Position numbers and translations under genes: made by a program. A DNA stretch of 64,000 bases from Deinandra increscens subsp. villosa (lineage: Eukaryota; Streptophyta; Magnoliopsida; Asterales; Asteraceae): contig JBCNJP010000012.1 of NCBI GenBank assembly GCA_039602395.1, positions 28,630,454 to 28,694,453 on the forward strand, given 5' to 3'. The notes beneath the pieces were generated by a model that worked only from the letters and a program-made list of their open reading frames with translations, made no database searches and had not been told where the DNA came from. Positions 12,721 to 23,248 of the stretch are shown here, one piece after another. Numbering within the stretch: position 1 is the first letter of the stretch; each line of letters begins with the position of its first letter.

Positions 12721-13952
12721 CAGATTTTGACAGCAATACCTACTCCGGTTGCTTGGTGTCTTATTGCAGCTCACATCTTCACATCAAGACTCTTTCTCAC
12801 AGTCTCACATATCCTCACATCTCTCTCTTTCATCTGCTAATGACGGAGAAGGTGACCACCGGTAATTCTACTCGCAGATTTTGACAGCAATACCTACTCC
12901 GGTTGCTTGGTGTCTTATTGCAGCTCACATCTTCACATCAAGACTCTTTCTCACAGTCTCACATATCCTCACATCTCTCTCTTTCATCTGCTAATGACGG
13001 AGAAGGTGACTACCGGTAATTCTACTCGCAGATTTTGACAGCAATACCTACTCCGGTTGCTTGGTGTCTTATTGCAGCTCACATCTTCACATCAAGACTC
13101 TTTCTCACAGTCTCACATATCCTCACATCTCTCTCTTTCATCTGCTAATGACGGAGAAGGTGACCACCGGTAATTCTACTCGCAGATTTTGACAGCAATA
13201 CCTACTCCGGTTGCTTGGTGTCTTATTGCAGCTCACATCTTCACATCAAGACTCTTTCTCACAGTCTCACATATCCTCACATCTCTCTCTTTCATCTGCT
13301 AATGACGGAGAAGGTGACCACCGGTAATTCTACTCGCAGATTTTGACAGCAATACCTACTCCGGTTGCTTGGTGTCTTATTGCAGCTCACATCTTCACAT
13401 CAAGACTCTTTCTCACAGTCTCACATATCCTCACATCTCTCTCTTTCATCTGCTAATGACGGAGAAGGTGACCACCGGTAATTCTACTCGCAGATTTTGA
13501 CAGCAATACCTACTCCGGTTGCTTGGTGTCTTATTGCAGCTCACATCTTCACATCAAGACTCTTTCTCACAGTCTCACATATCCTCACATCTCTCTCTTT
13601 CATCTGCTAATGACGGAGAAGGTGACCACCGGTAATTCTACTCGCAGATTTTGACAGCAATACCTACTCCGGTTGCTTGGTGTCTTATTGCAGCTCACAT
13701 CTTCACATCAAGACTCTTTCTCACAGTCTCACATATCCTCACATCTCTCTCTTTCATCTGCTAATGACGGAGAAGGTGACCACCGGTAATTCTACTCGCA
13801 GATTTTGACAGCAATACCTACTCCGGTTGCTTGGTGTCTTATTGCAGCTCACATCTTCACATCAAGACTCTTTCTCACAGTCTCACATATCCTCACATCT
13901 CTCTCTTTCATCTGCTAATAACGGAGAAGGTGACCACCGGTAATTCTACTCG
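12721..13952. repeat. 154-bp minisatellite, 8 tandem copies
   Basis: The word CAGATTTTGACAGCAATACC recurs exactly every 154 bp (12721, 12875, 13029, 13183, 13337, 13491, 13645, 13799). Units are nearly identical; I see only single-base changes (GACTACC in unit 2, TAATAACGG in unit 8). The last unit runs into unique sequence at 13953. The small ORFs at its borders are repeat-derived and not genes. Confidence 0.95.
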
Positions 13953-16900
13953 CATGTTTGTCGCCGTCTATACCACGGAAATAGGTTCATCTCACAAGCG
14001 TTCTCTCCCTCCCTCGCTTAGCTCAAAAAGATCGTAGGTGTTCTTACTGCCCATCGCGATGGCATCTTATTTTGGGACTTCCAATTTTTTACGCGCTTGA
14101 AATTGAAGTCAGATTCGTCTCTTTCAAGTGTACATACGTTCTTAGAAGATTATTGATTTTGTTGTGGCTGGATTCTATTCTAGGGTTTCTTCTTTTGATT
14201 TTTTTTTTTTTCAATTTTGATTTCGTTAGGCGTTTTCCTTTTTCCTTATTGAAGATCATTGGGTCTTCCTTTAACGATTTGTGTGTATTTAATTTTCTTG
14301 CTATCCGTCTGCTAAAGTTTGATTTCGTTTATGGGGGTTTTAATATGCGCTATGAAGACGATTATAGAAATAAACATAATCTAAAATTGATTACAGTTAC
14401 TTTCATGCATGTTCATCACAACTAATATCCTAATGCAGTTTTTTATTTCTGTCTTTGTAGTTGATGTTTCTACGGTGGTATTGTAGTGAAGGCTTCTGAC
14501 TGGTGAGTTTCTTGATCGTTGATTTACATTGTCTTGGATAGGTGTCTTTCTTAGTATGTTGATCTGCTAAGAAGATCAGTCATGCAAATGTCTTTGGTTT
14601 GATGAGTATACGATGAGAATTACTCTGGATTGTTGTTCTATTTTAGCTCGCAATCAAATAAGGTCTTAAAAAATGATTATGTGTCATACCATTGTTACCA
14701 GATAACTCATTGTCATTGACTGAATTCTGTTTCATGGAAGCTTAAAAATTATGGAATTTGTGGGTTCGAATTAACACTTTAGTAATCGATTCTTCTTCTT
14801 GCAGGTTGTTGTTCGTTGATTGCTATTGCGTCTGAGTGCTTGATTTTGCATTGGTGGTAAGTTGTAGTTTCATGGGTGCTAATGTTGTCCTATTTGTATT
14901 TTCTGCTTTCCTTTACTTTCGTCTTCTTCATCGGTTAGTATTTCTTGAAATTGAGTGTTGTAATTGAGCATCGTTGGTTTTGGGCACCTTTGTGTGTCTT
15001 CTGCGTAGTCTAATAGTAAGATTTTGCCTTTGCATGTGTCTATTTAGTTTCTGTTAATGCCCTAAAGGTGCTCGACTTATTTACCCTTTTGGAGGGTCTA
15101 CACTTGCATTTGCGTTCTGCAATATGAGATGCATTACAATTATGTAAAGCTTACAACATTGGGTTTATTTATTGTTCCTTCCTACATTTGTGTTTGAACA
15201 ATATTAGTTTTAAGGGCATGGCCACAATTTGTAACAGAATGATTTAAGGGCAAAAACATAAAACTAATGTATTCAGTTTCTTGGTTATTTTGAATTTAAA
15301 CTTAAAAATACTTTCAATTTTTAAAATTTGTCAAGTATGGAATCATGAGTTTTGTGCGTACAAGGTGTTTGTATAAATGTCTTGGTGTTATTGAATTGTT
15401 AATATGTTTTATTGTAGACTCTTTGTCTTTAGGTGTACTTAGATACTCTTTAACATCAGTTAGGCTAATTCAAATGATTTTGGTGTGTTAGTCATAATGA
15501 TTTGGTTTTTTTTTTAACTATTAGAACTTAATTCTATTGATTTATGTCTATTTACAAGTTCTAATCCTGTCTCTCAATTCTGTCAATTCTGATGGAGCAA
15601 GCCAGTTTACTTCAGACACATGTGTATTGTATTTTTTAAGTTATAATTGTTTATCAATGTGTCATTTTAGTCTTCTTTACAACCTTCTAAATTGGTTTAA
15701 ACATTTTTTAATATGTCACTTGATGATAGATTGATAGTTACTTGCAAACATGATAAAATATGTGATCAAGTACTACAGCATCAGTAACTGTATCATGACT
15801 TCTTAGATGATATATTGTTTACAATTTGTGTTAACTAAATTTAAAGTAGCATGTGTTGAATTAAGTATAGTCATTTTATGACATACATATATAAACATCA
15901 TTTATTAATTCCTAATCTAATAGACTTGAAAACATGTGTTCTTTTTGTAACAGGTTCACTTCTTTGTTTTCTGTTTGACATCATTCTAGCTCCACATGTA
16001 TTCAAATTTTGATGCATAACATGTTAGTCTTACAGGACAAATCTGAAAAGTGAATTGTTCTTAATGTTTACATATAGTTTAGGAAACTGTAGTATATATA
16101 TTGGAATTAAGTTTATATTTTCTGTTCTACTGAACTGAAGTAGACTGTAGATAGAATATTATCTTAATAGCTTGACTACAAACATAGTATATGACGGCTA
16201 TCCTTACTGAAGTAGATAAAATATCATCTTAATAGCTTGCCTTTTCTGTGCTTAATATTTCTTTTTTAGGATTATAAATAGATTTTACTTTACATTCTGT
16301 GTTTATATACGTTTGACTTACATGTACCTGACTTGCCATTGTCAAATAATAATATTATTAGTTTTAATGTAATCATACAAAAATATTTTCATATCATTAG
16401 AAATTATAACACTTGTATAACTTCATGCTAGCATTCTACTATTGGTGTTTCAAAATATTACACTATTTGACTCAAGGAAAATGCATCTCCTATTGTCCAG
16501 CATATATCAATACCTGTAGTCGAGAATGAAAAAAGCCACATGCTGCAATTAATGCCAACATCACAGCCAACAACACCTGCAGTAAAAACTACCTAAAAAC
16601 ACCCAACATCGTCACCAGGTAGTGGTACTATATAATCATCAACAAAAAAATACATAGTTACAACAATCAGTAAATGTTATTAATAACACAAAACATCATG
16701 CAGATGACAGCCAATCCTCAACAAAAAACTAAAGGGGAAAGAAGAATGAATATATGCAGCTACTAACAACCATATAGCTACTTTGGTTGAATTTTGGTTG
16801 GTTAACAGCTTCACAAGTAACATCAGTAGCATAATTAATATATGCAGCTGTTAACTGCTATAAGAGCAGCTTATTTTGCTTGGTTAACAGTTTCACAAGT

Positions 16901-17080
16901 AGCAGCAGTAGCAGAATGAACAGATGCAGCAGCTAACAGCTGTAGCAATATTTTGGTTCACAAACTTCTTTTGGTTGATGGTTTAGCAATAGCTTATTTT
17001 GGTGTACTTGCAAATCTTGATGTAAAAATGCTGATGCAACATGACACTTAAAACATACCAAAACTGTATGGTATATTTTA
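13953..17080. other. Non-coding interior of the Helitron-like element
   Basis: No coding region is supported. The sequence begins with a C/T-rich, UTR-like stretch (CTCTCCCTCCCTCGC at about 14003) and continues as T-rich intron-like sequence with possible GT/AG borders, for example TTGCAGGTTG at about 14803. It could be a captured 5' part of a host transcript. Short AGCAGCTAACAGCTG-like repeats occur at 16790-16950. Confidence 0.45.
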
Positions 17081-17097
17081 GGTAATAGTTATATAAA

Positions 17098-17357
17098 GGG
17101 TTATTGGCTTGAATTAATCTCAACTATCACTTATTGGCCGGGATCACTCCCAACTAAAGAAATCACCACCGCCACCTCCAACTATGAACCTAATTTCTGA
17201 CAACACTCCCTCCGTTAAAAAAACGTGTCATAAAATGTGCATGAGGGAGTGTTGTCAGAAATTAAGTTCATAGTTAGGGGTGGCGGTGGTGATTTCTTTA
17301 GTTGGGAGTGATCCCGGCCAACAAGTGATAGTTGGGATTAATTTAAGCCAATAACCC
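17098..17357. mobile_element. Mutator-type foldback MITE nested in the Helitron-like element
   Basis: This 260-bp element has inverted arms of over 100 bp, from GGGTTATTGGCTTGAATTAA at the left to its near complement ending CCAATAACCC at the right, with a short AT-rich loop. A perfect 9-bp TSD, TTATATAAA, lies at 17089-17097 and 17358-17366. The arms carry the inverted words CACCACCGCCACC and GGTGGCGGTGGTG. It is non-coding. Confidence 0.9.
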
Positions 17358-17460
17358 TTATATAAAATAGGCATAACATATTTTAGAATGACTCTACCAA
17401 CACTTTGAGCAAATTACTAACACTTTGATCAAATTAGTAAAGAGGACAATAAAATGTTGA

Positions 17461-17493
17461 CCCGCCGCAACGCGCGGGCGGGTAACATTCTAG
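17461..17493 (+). other. Helitron 3' terminal hairpin and CTAG end
   Basis: The inverted word CCCGCCGC/GCGGGCGGG forms an 8-bp stem with one bulge, followed by TAACATT and CTAG. This arrangement is the diagnostic 3' end of plant Helitrons. Confidence 0.75.
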
Positions 17494-17514
17494 TATATAT
17501 ATATATATATATAA

Positions 17515-18480
17515 CTGCTATGGTTTAACTATTTTCTTGTGTCTTTGAATGATCCATACCTGCATAGATAAACATAAAAAATGTGTACAGGTTGCAGAAG
17601 ATAAGTTCTCACCTTCTTCATCCTGGGGCATGCCCAGGATGTCAGAGCATGATTTCTTTTTTCTTCAATGTTTACGTTTGTTCTTTTTTTATTTCTTGCA
17701 TGTTTAGGAATATCATAAGTCATTAGTTAGTCGATAGCAAGTTTCCATGATGACTAGGATTTGGCATGCCTCATGCCATCCTAGGTCATATACTCGAGAT
17801 GAATCCCAAAGATACAAGGGTTAAACCCACGAATCCTGTGGTAAACCCTAAAAATACTGGGGACAAACCCGAGGAGATTGGGGTCACGCCGATGAATCAT
17901 GGGGCCAAGCCCGGTGCCGATCGGTGAACTGGGGTAAATCCCGGTGCCGTACTAGCGAATTCTAGGGTCTATACTTGTGTCATATTGACAAACTAGGGAA
18001 TTACCTCGTGCGTCTTAAGTTGATATGAATATATAAAAAACCTTACGCGACTTGCGTATGTCCATAAATCATGAGGTTGTCGCCTATGCTGTTAACACAG
18101 GTCGATCCCGTAATCCTGGGACATACCAAGCCATCGTGCGCAACTGGCGAGGCATCAAAGCCTAAATCCTAAAGAAGACGTATTATCTTCAAACCTTAGT
18201 GGGGATTTTGTAATTACCCAAAACGGAGGAGAGATGACCAATCTCTATGTTAGGAAAATACCATCCTTAGCTTGTGCATCCAGGGTCTACCACCTGTCTT
18301 CACTCAAAAGTCTTCACCACAGTTGTTAGCAAGTATTAAAAAAGTAATAAATAAGAACGAAAAGTAACAAGTGGAAAACAGGGGAGCTGGTTAGACAAAT
18401 ACCTTGAAAAGTTTAGTAGTTGAGAAACATAGATGGGATGCCGCATTCTGGGAAATAAACTTAAATGAAATAGGCTTTTA
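17515..18480. other. Non-coding Tat gypsy sequence between integrase and antisense ORF
   Basis: No ORF is supported. The sequence is rich in the element's own word (CATCCTGG at 17619, CCAGGATG at 17633, variants at 17782 and 18109), which assigns it to the Tat element. A loose repeat of CCCGGTGCCG..ACT phrases lies at 17870-17960. Confidence 0.6.
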
Positions 18481-18484
18481 GGTG

Positions 18485-18765
18485 AACTGCATTCCATAGT
18501 CTCGGTAACAATTCTCCTTCCATGTTAGCAAGCCAATATGCCCCTTACCGGCTTCAGAACCGATCAGGTAGGGACCTTCCCATTTAGGGGCAGCTTTCCA
18601 TCCGAAGGTTTGTAGTGTTCTGAAATGCTTTTCTCAGGACCATATCTCCTACCTTGAATCTTCGAATCCTCACATGTTTGTTGTATTTTTTTTTTGAAAT
18701 TCTATGTTGATATGCAGCCATCTTCCAGGCTGCTTGTTTTTGTAGCTCATCCACAGTGTCAAGGT
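18485..18765 (-). pseudogene. Tat gypsy integrase, C-terminal part
   Basis: Minus-strand translation gives DTVDELQKQAAWKMAAY then RRFKVGDMVLRKAF, the usual post-catalytic segment of Ty3/gypsy integrase, and a WLANMEGE..NAVHLKAYF tail. Stops are present in the last third. It is separated from the catalytic part by the solo LTR at 18766-21274 and joins it in frame once that insertion and one TSD copy are removed. Confidence 0.75.
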
Positions 18766-21274
18766 TGTAACATCCGTGTCCGACCCGATTTCAAAACCCG
18801 ACCCAAATTTGAACTTGTCACGCAAATCGAGTCTTGATTTAACAATTACCGGAAGAATTTATCCAAATTATACATTTAAATCATGTTTGGCTAATTCCAT
18901 AATCATTTTCGAAAACAAAATAATAAATTTACAAGGTTTTAGGTTAGACGATTTGATTAAAACGAAAATAGAGCAATTTTCAGCTTTTACGCGATTTCGA
19001 TATTCGATTAATCGTTTACCGGGAATCTCGGGATTTTTATAAATTATATTTTAATGTTCCTAAAGGTTCTATAAGGTTATTATAAGTTGCTCGTAAAATA
19101 TTAGAGGCTAACAATTTAAAACGAGAACGAACGGTTAAAAAGAAAATAAATATATATAAAATACGTATTTTTATATAGCTCGTTATGCGTAACACGAGAC
19201 TTAGAAAATCATGAGAAATTATTCTAAATAAGTTTTGGGCATAAAATATTAAGTTTTTCAAAGTTTAGGGGTCAAAATTGCATAAAACCAAACTTCAGGG
19301 ACTAAACTGTAAATAAAAAGTTCAGGGGACAAAACTGCCAAACCCCCAAACATGCTTACGGGTTGCGACGCCTGACCCCTATCTCTCGCGACCCTCCGCC
19401 CAATTTGCACCAGATTCGATTTTTTGCCACGTTTTCAACTTGTTCTCCACGATTGAACCTTTATACGTGTTGATATGATCAGATTATCACCATGTATGCG
19501 TGTCTTAACCTCCTGCGACCTCATCTAGTATATGTAGCAGCTCGATCCATCCACAATCCTCACCAAGTTCGCAAAATACAACCCCAAAAACCCTTAAACT
19601 CGTCCGAAACTTGCTCATCCAAATTCGATCTGCTCGTTTGAAGTTTGAAGCTGAATTTCTGCAGTTAAGCTACCCTAGGTATGATCTAAAATTACCTATC
19701 TCAGTTTTTTCAAATTCATTCTCTATGTATGTTTTCTAGAACTATGCTAAAATTAGGGTTCTTGAGCTTGTTTTGCCAAAATCGGGTGATCGGGTTGGAA
19801 TTAGGGTCTGAATTTTTGTAGGTAATCCTAAAATAATGTGTTTTAAGAAAGCCCTAAGTTAATTTCAAGTTTTGGAAAGGTTTGGTATTTCATTTAAATA
19901 ACGGTCAGAATTAGGGTTTTCATGTCGTTATTCTGCCCAAATCGAGTAAAAGTTATTCTGCCCAAATCGAGTAAAAGATATTAAATTAAGGTTTACTATT
20001 TTGAGGAATATTATAATATATCATAATGAATAAAATCCTAAGTTTTTACAATTTTATAAAATGTTCTCGTATTTATTTAATAAATACGTCAAAATTAGGG
20101 TTTTCACAATGTTGCTTTGCTAAAATCAATTAAACCAATTTATTTTAGGGCTAACCTTTTAAGAAATATTATAAAGTAATATTTTAAGCAAAATCCCTAA
20201 TTTTATTTAATTTTATAAAAGATTTTACTATTTATTTGATAATTATTTCAAAATTTGGGTTTTGAATATGATTATTAAATATCAAAACAAACCGGAAGGT
20301 ATTGAAACTTGATTTTTGGTCTTTGAACATATTTATATATATATATAATAAGTATATATGAGTTCAAAAGTGATAAATGAATTAATTACTATATAAAATA
20401 CCGAAACCCTAATTTTCCAAAAAGGGTAAAATGGTCTTTTTATCACACAAAAACCTAAACTCCTTAAAATTCCTCATAACTATAGTCATCATGCGTTCCT
20501 ATATTCATTTAGCATGTTCGTTTCATTAGGATAATCTCCAGCTTGTTATCTCTCGCAATTTGTTCCATTTCTCGTTTCCAATTAGCTCGTCAGGTGAGTA
20601 ATTCTAAACCCCCTTTTTAAATAATGGTATGTGATGCAATATTCAATTCTTATTATCATTAGTAGGGTGATTCCTCTAACTGGTAATCTGAATTGTGAGT
20701 AATCTCTGCCTCTTTTCTCATTTTTCACTTCGGGGTGTAACATGTATCTTATATCGAAAAGCTTTCCAATGGTTCTCAATTGCAAATGCGTATGTGCTCT
20801 GTGAATGAATTATGTGTTATATAATGTGTGGTAAGAATTGCCAATAGGTGGATTTCAAGGGATTTCAACAGGTTTTCAATAGATATTCTATTTACCAATT
20901 ATACAGATATGTTATGTTTCACATTATTCTGACATATGACACTTCGCATGTTTTGAATAAATGATATATTTATACTTAAATCAGGATTGCTCACCAACTA
21001 CTTTTGTAGTTGACACTTGATTTTATACATGTTGCAGGAATCGATACTTGAGCTATGATTGTGATCACACTAGGATTACTGGACCTAGATTAAAGACTTT
21101 AAAGACTTTAAATCAGTTTGATATGTATTACTGTATGTTTAATATTCTTGTACAATATCTTAATTTGATTAATGAAAAAGGGCATGTTTAAGTATTACAA
21201 CTTAATTTAGTTGTCATGTGCATCTGGACAATCATTGCGCCCCGACATATTCCGCCGTCGGTTGGGGTGTGACA
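18766..21274. mobile_element. Solo LTR (2.5 kb) inserted in the Tat integrase
   Basis: It begins TGTAACATCC and ends GGGTGTGACA, with a perfect 5-bp TSD AAGGT at 18761-18765 and 21275-21279. It has no internal coding region. The TG..CA ends, length and TSD identify it as a solo LTR of a Ty3/gypsy-type element, left by LTR-LTR recombination. Small ORFs inside are not supported. A short direct duplication, TTATTCTGCCCAAATCGAG, lies at about 19929-19975. Confidence 0.85.
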
Positions 21275-22224
21275 AAGGTCATCAGCCATGGATTCATTGT
21301 TAGCATCCTGGGTCTGGCTGCTGACCTTGAATGTAGGGACCACCATCTCGGTTGGAATGACTGCTTCTGTACCAAAGACCAAAGAGAAAGGAGTTTGGCC
21401 AGTGGCATTCTTAGAAGTTGTTCTGTCTGCCCATAATGTCAAGGGTAGCTCTTCTGTCCATCTTCCCTTCTTCTCCTTCGGTCTTTTATTCAAGTTATTG
21501 ATAATAATTTTGTTACTAGACTCTGTCTGGCCATTAGCCTAAGGATGCACAGGTGTGGAGGTTATCATTTTTATCCTACAACCTTCATAGAATCTAGTAG
21601 TCCTCTTGCCAACGAATTGTGACCCATTGTCACACACTATCTCAGTAGGTATACCAAATCTTGTCAGGATATTTCTTTTAATGAATGATATGACCTCTTT
21701 CTCTCTGACTTGAACACATGCTTCAACCTCTATCCATTTTGAGAAGTAGTCGGTCATTGCTAGCATAAAAACTTTTCCTCCTGGGGCCCTAGGTAACTTT
21801 CCCACAATGTCCATTCCCCATTTCATAAAGGGCCAGGATGCAGGGATAGGATACAAAGGTTCTGCTAGCTGGTGAGGTATGTCAGCATATCTTTGGCAAG
21901 CATCACATTTGAGGACGAAATCCTGGGAATCCATCCTCAAGGTTGGCCAAAAGTAATCTATTCTCAGGACTTTGGACATTAGATACCTGCCCCCTGTATG
22001 GTTTCCGTAATCACCTTCATGGATATCCTTGAGTACTTCCTAGGCCTCTTCCTTTTCCAAGCATCTTAGGTATGTACCTGCAATATACTTTCTATATAAT
22101 TTTCCATTGATAAGGACGTACCTGGCCACCTTAGTCCTGCATGCCCTAGAATCTTTCTCCTCTTTAGGAATGGAGACAGTTTGTAGATGGTGGACAATAG
22201 GCTTGGTCCATGATGGAACATCTT
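21275..22224 (-). pseudogene. Tat gypsy integrase, catalytic part
   Basis: In minus-strand order: a zinc-binding HHCC region (DIHEGDYGNHTGG...CDACQRY), catalytic Asp in KWGMDIVGKLP, second Asp in CDNGSQF, and Glu in NGQTESSN. The N-terminal lead-in is VPSWTKPIVHHLQ at about 22224. A stop replaces a residue just before NGQTE at about 21540, and one more lies upstream near 22040. The catalytic triad itself is still recognisable. The upstream gypsy sequence continues at 27113 after the inserted Sirevirus fragment. Confidence 0.85.
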
Positions 22225-22914
22225 TGTAGGATCGTTATTAGTTAGAGTTAAACTAAAACAAAGCCCTTTACTTGCAAATATAACCCTACGGAATTAAAGT
22301 TATATTTCACTTTACTTAAGAGATATCTAGTTCTTGTGTATAATGTAAAAGCTTGATTTGCAGAAAGATAGTAACAACAAAGTATCAAATACTCGGCACT
22401 ATTTGCATTAACTCAAAGCTACACTATTACAAGTTGTTCAAAAATGGATAACAACGATGATAATTGTGTTGTCAAAACTAAGAGCTAACTATGTTATATA
22501 TAGTGCTGATGAGATCAATGACAGCCATTGATCTCATGCGATCTAATCTAGACCGTAAACTAAAAAGTCAAATACAAGCTACCAAAAGAATAAACATCAA
22601 CAATTGGAATATCTTGCGTGTTTGCAGCAACATACTACTTTAGGAGAGCGGCTTGAATCCGTTATAGAAGCATACGAGAACCTTTTGCAGGATTGGACTT
22701 GCTGAAAAGACATCTCAGGAAAAGTCCGGTTGAACTCATTATCTGGTGGATAATTGAGTTCACCCGGAATATTCGCTAAAGGACAAAACTGCTTCTTTCC
22801 GCTTGAACTGCCAGTTCCGCTTGAAGTGAGAATTCCGCTTCAACTACAAATTCAGCCGAAACTATACAAAATTGGCATTCGGCCGGAAATCTTCCAACCG
22901 CGATATTCCTTACA
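22225..22914 (-). repeat. LTR of the truncated Sirevirus fragment
   Basis: This 690-bp LTR reads TGTAAGGAAT..CTACA on the minus strand and is a diverged relative of the 658-bp LTR at 40561-41218. Shared landmarks are the inverted repeat with GATCAA/TTGATC upstream of a TATA-like block, the GAGTTAATGCAAATAGT phrase, and CCGGTTGAA/CCGCTTGAA words near its start. Confidence 0.88.
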
Positions 22915-22932
22915 ATCTCCCCCTAAGCTGAT
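22915..22932 (-). promoter_or_regulatory. Polypurine tract of the truncated Sirevirus fragment
   Basis: On the minus strand this reads CAGCTTAGGGGGAGAT directly before the LTR, nearly identical to the tract of the intact element. Confidence 0.85.
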
Positions 22933-23248
22933 GCTGTCAAATTCCAATGTTTATCTTCAAAAATTGACTTGTACCAAAAAATCTTCTTCTCCTTATCCTA
23001 CTTGTCCGTGGTTCTGATGTTGGCATCAAGGTTTTGAGACAGCTCTTTTGAGTTTGTTTTGGTCACCTTCACATGCTTTAAAGATTCCCAGTCCATTTCG
23101 CTCCATTCTTCTTGAACAGAAATGGACTCATGAATTGTGAAGGTGCCATCGGCTCTGTGAACATAAAAGAGCTTCTCCTCCTCTTCCCAAATGATAAACT
23201 TTATTTCACTTGCAGGCTCTTCGTCTTCTTCTTATGCCGAATCATCAT

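Larger units (their letters stand above)
12604..17493 (+). mobile_element. Helitron-like element (5' end unresolved)
   Basis: The 3' terminus has Helitron hallmarks: a GC-rich hairpin at 17461-17482 (CCCGCCGC..GCGGGCGGG) followed 7 bases later by CTAG at 17490-17493 and a T. Gypsy sequence with its CATCCTGG word resumes at about 17515. The 5' end should be TC and probably lies in or near the TA run at 12604-12641, but I cannot fix it. The interior has an eight-copy 154-bp minisatellite, a long non-coding region with intron-like T-rich sequence, and a nested Mutator-type foldback. There is no Rep/helicase, so it is non-autonomous. Confidence 0.6.

Noticed and set aside
12721..13952. Regular array that could suggest CRISPR
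   Set aside because: Units are head-to-tail with no unique spacers, 154 bp long, in a plant genome. It is a minisatellite.
12678..14037. Two 68-residue ORFs at the minisatellite borders
   Set aside because: Both are read across the same repeat unit, with no domain or splice context.
14072..14425. 117-residue hydrophobic ORF after the minisatellite
   Set aside because: The Phe/Leu-rich translation comes from T-rich intron-like sequence. There is no start context or family.
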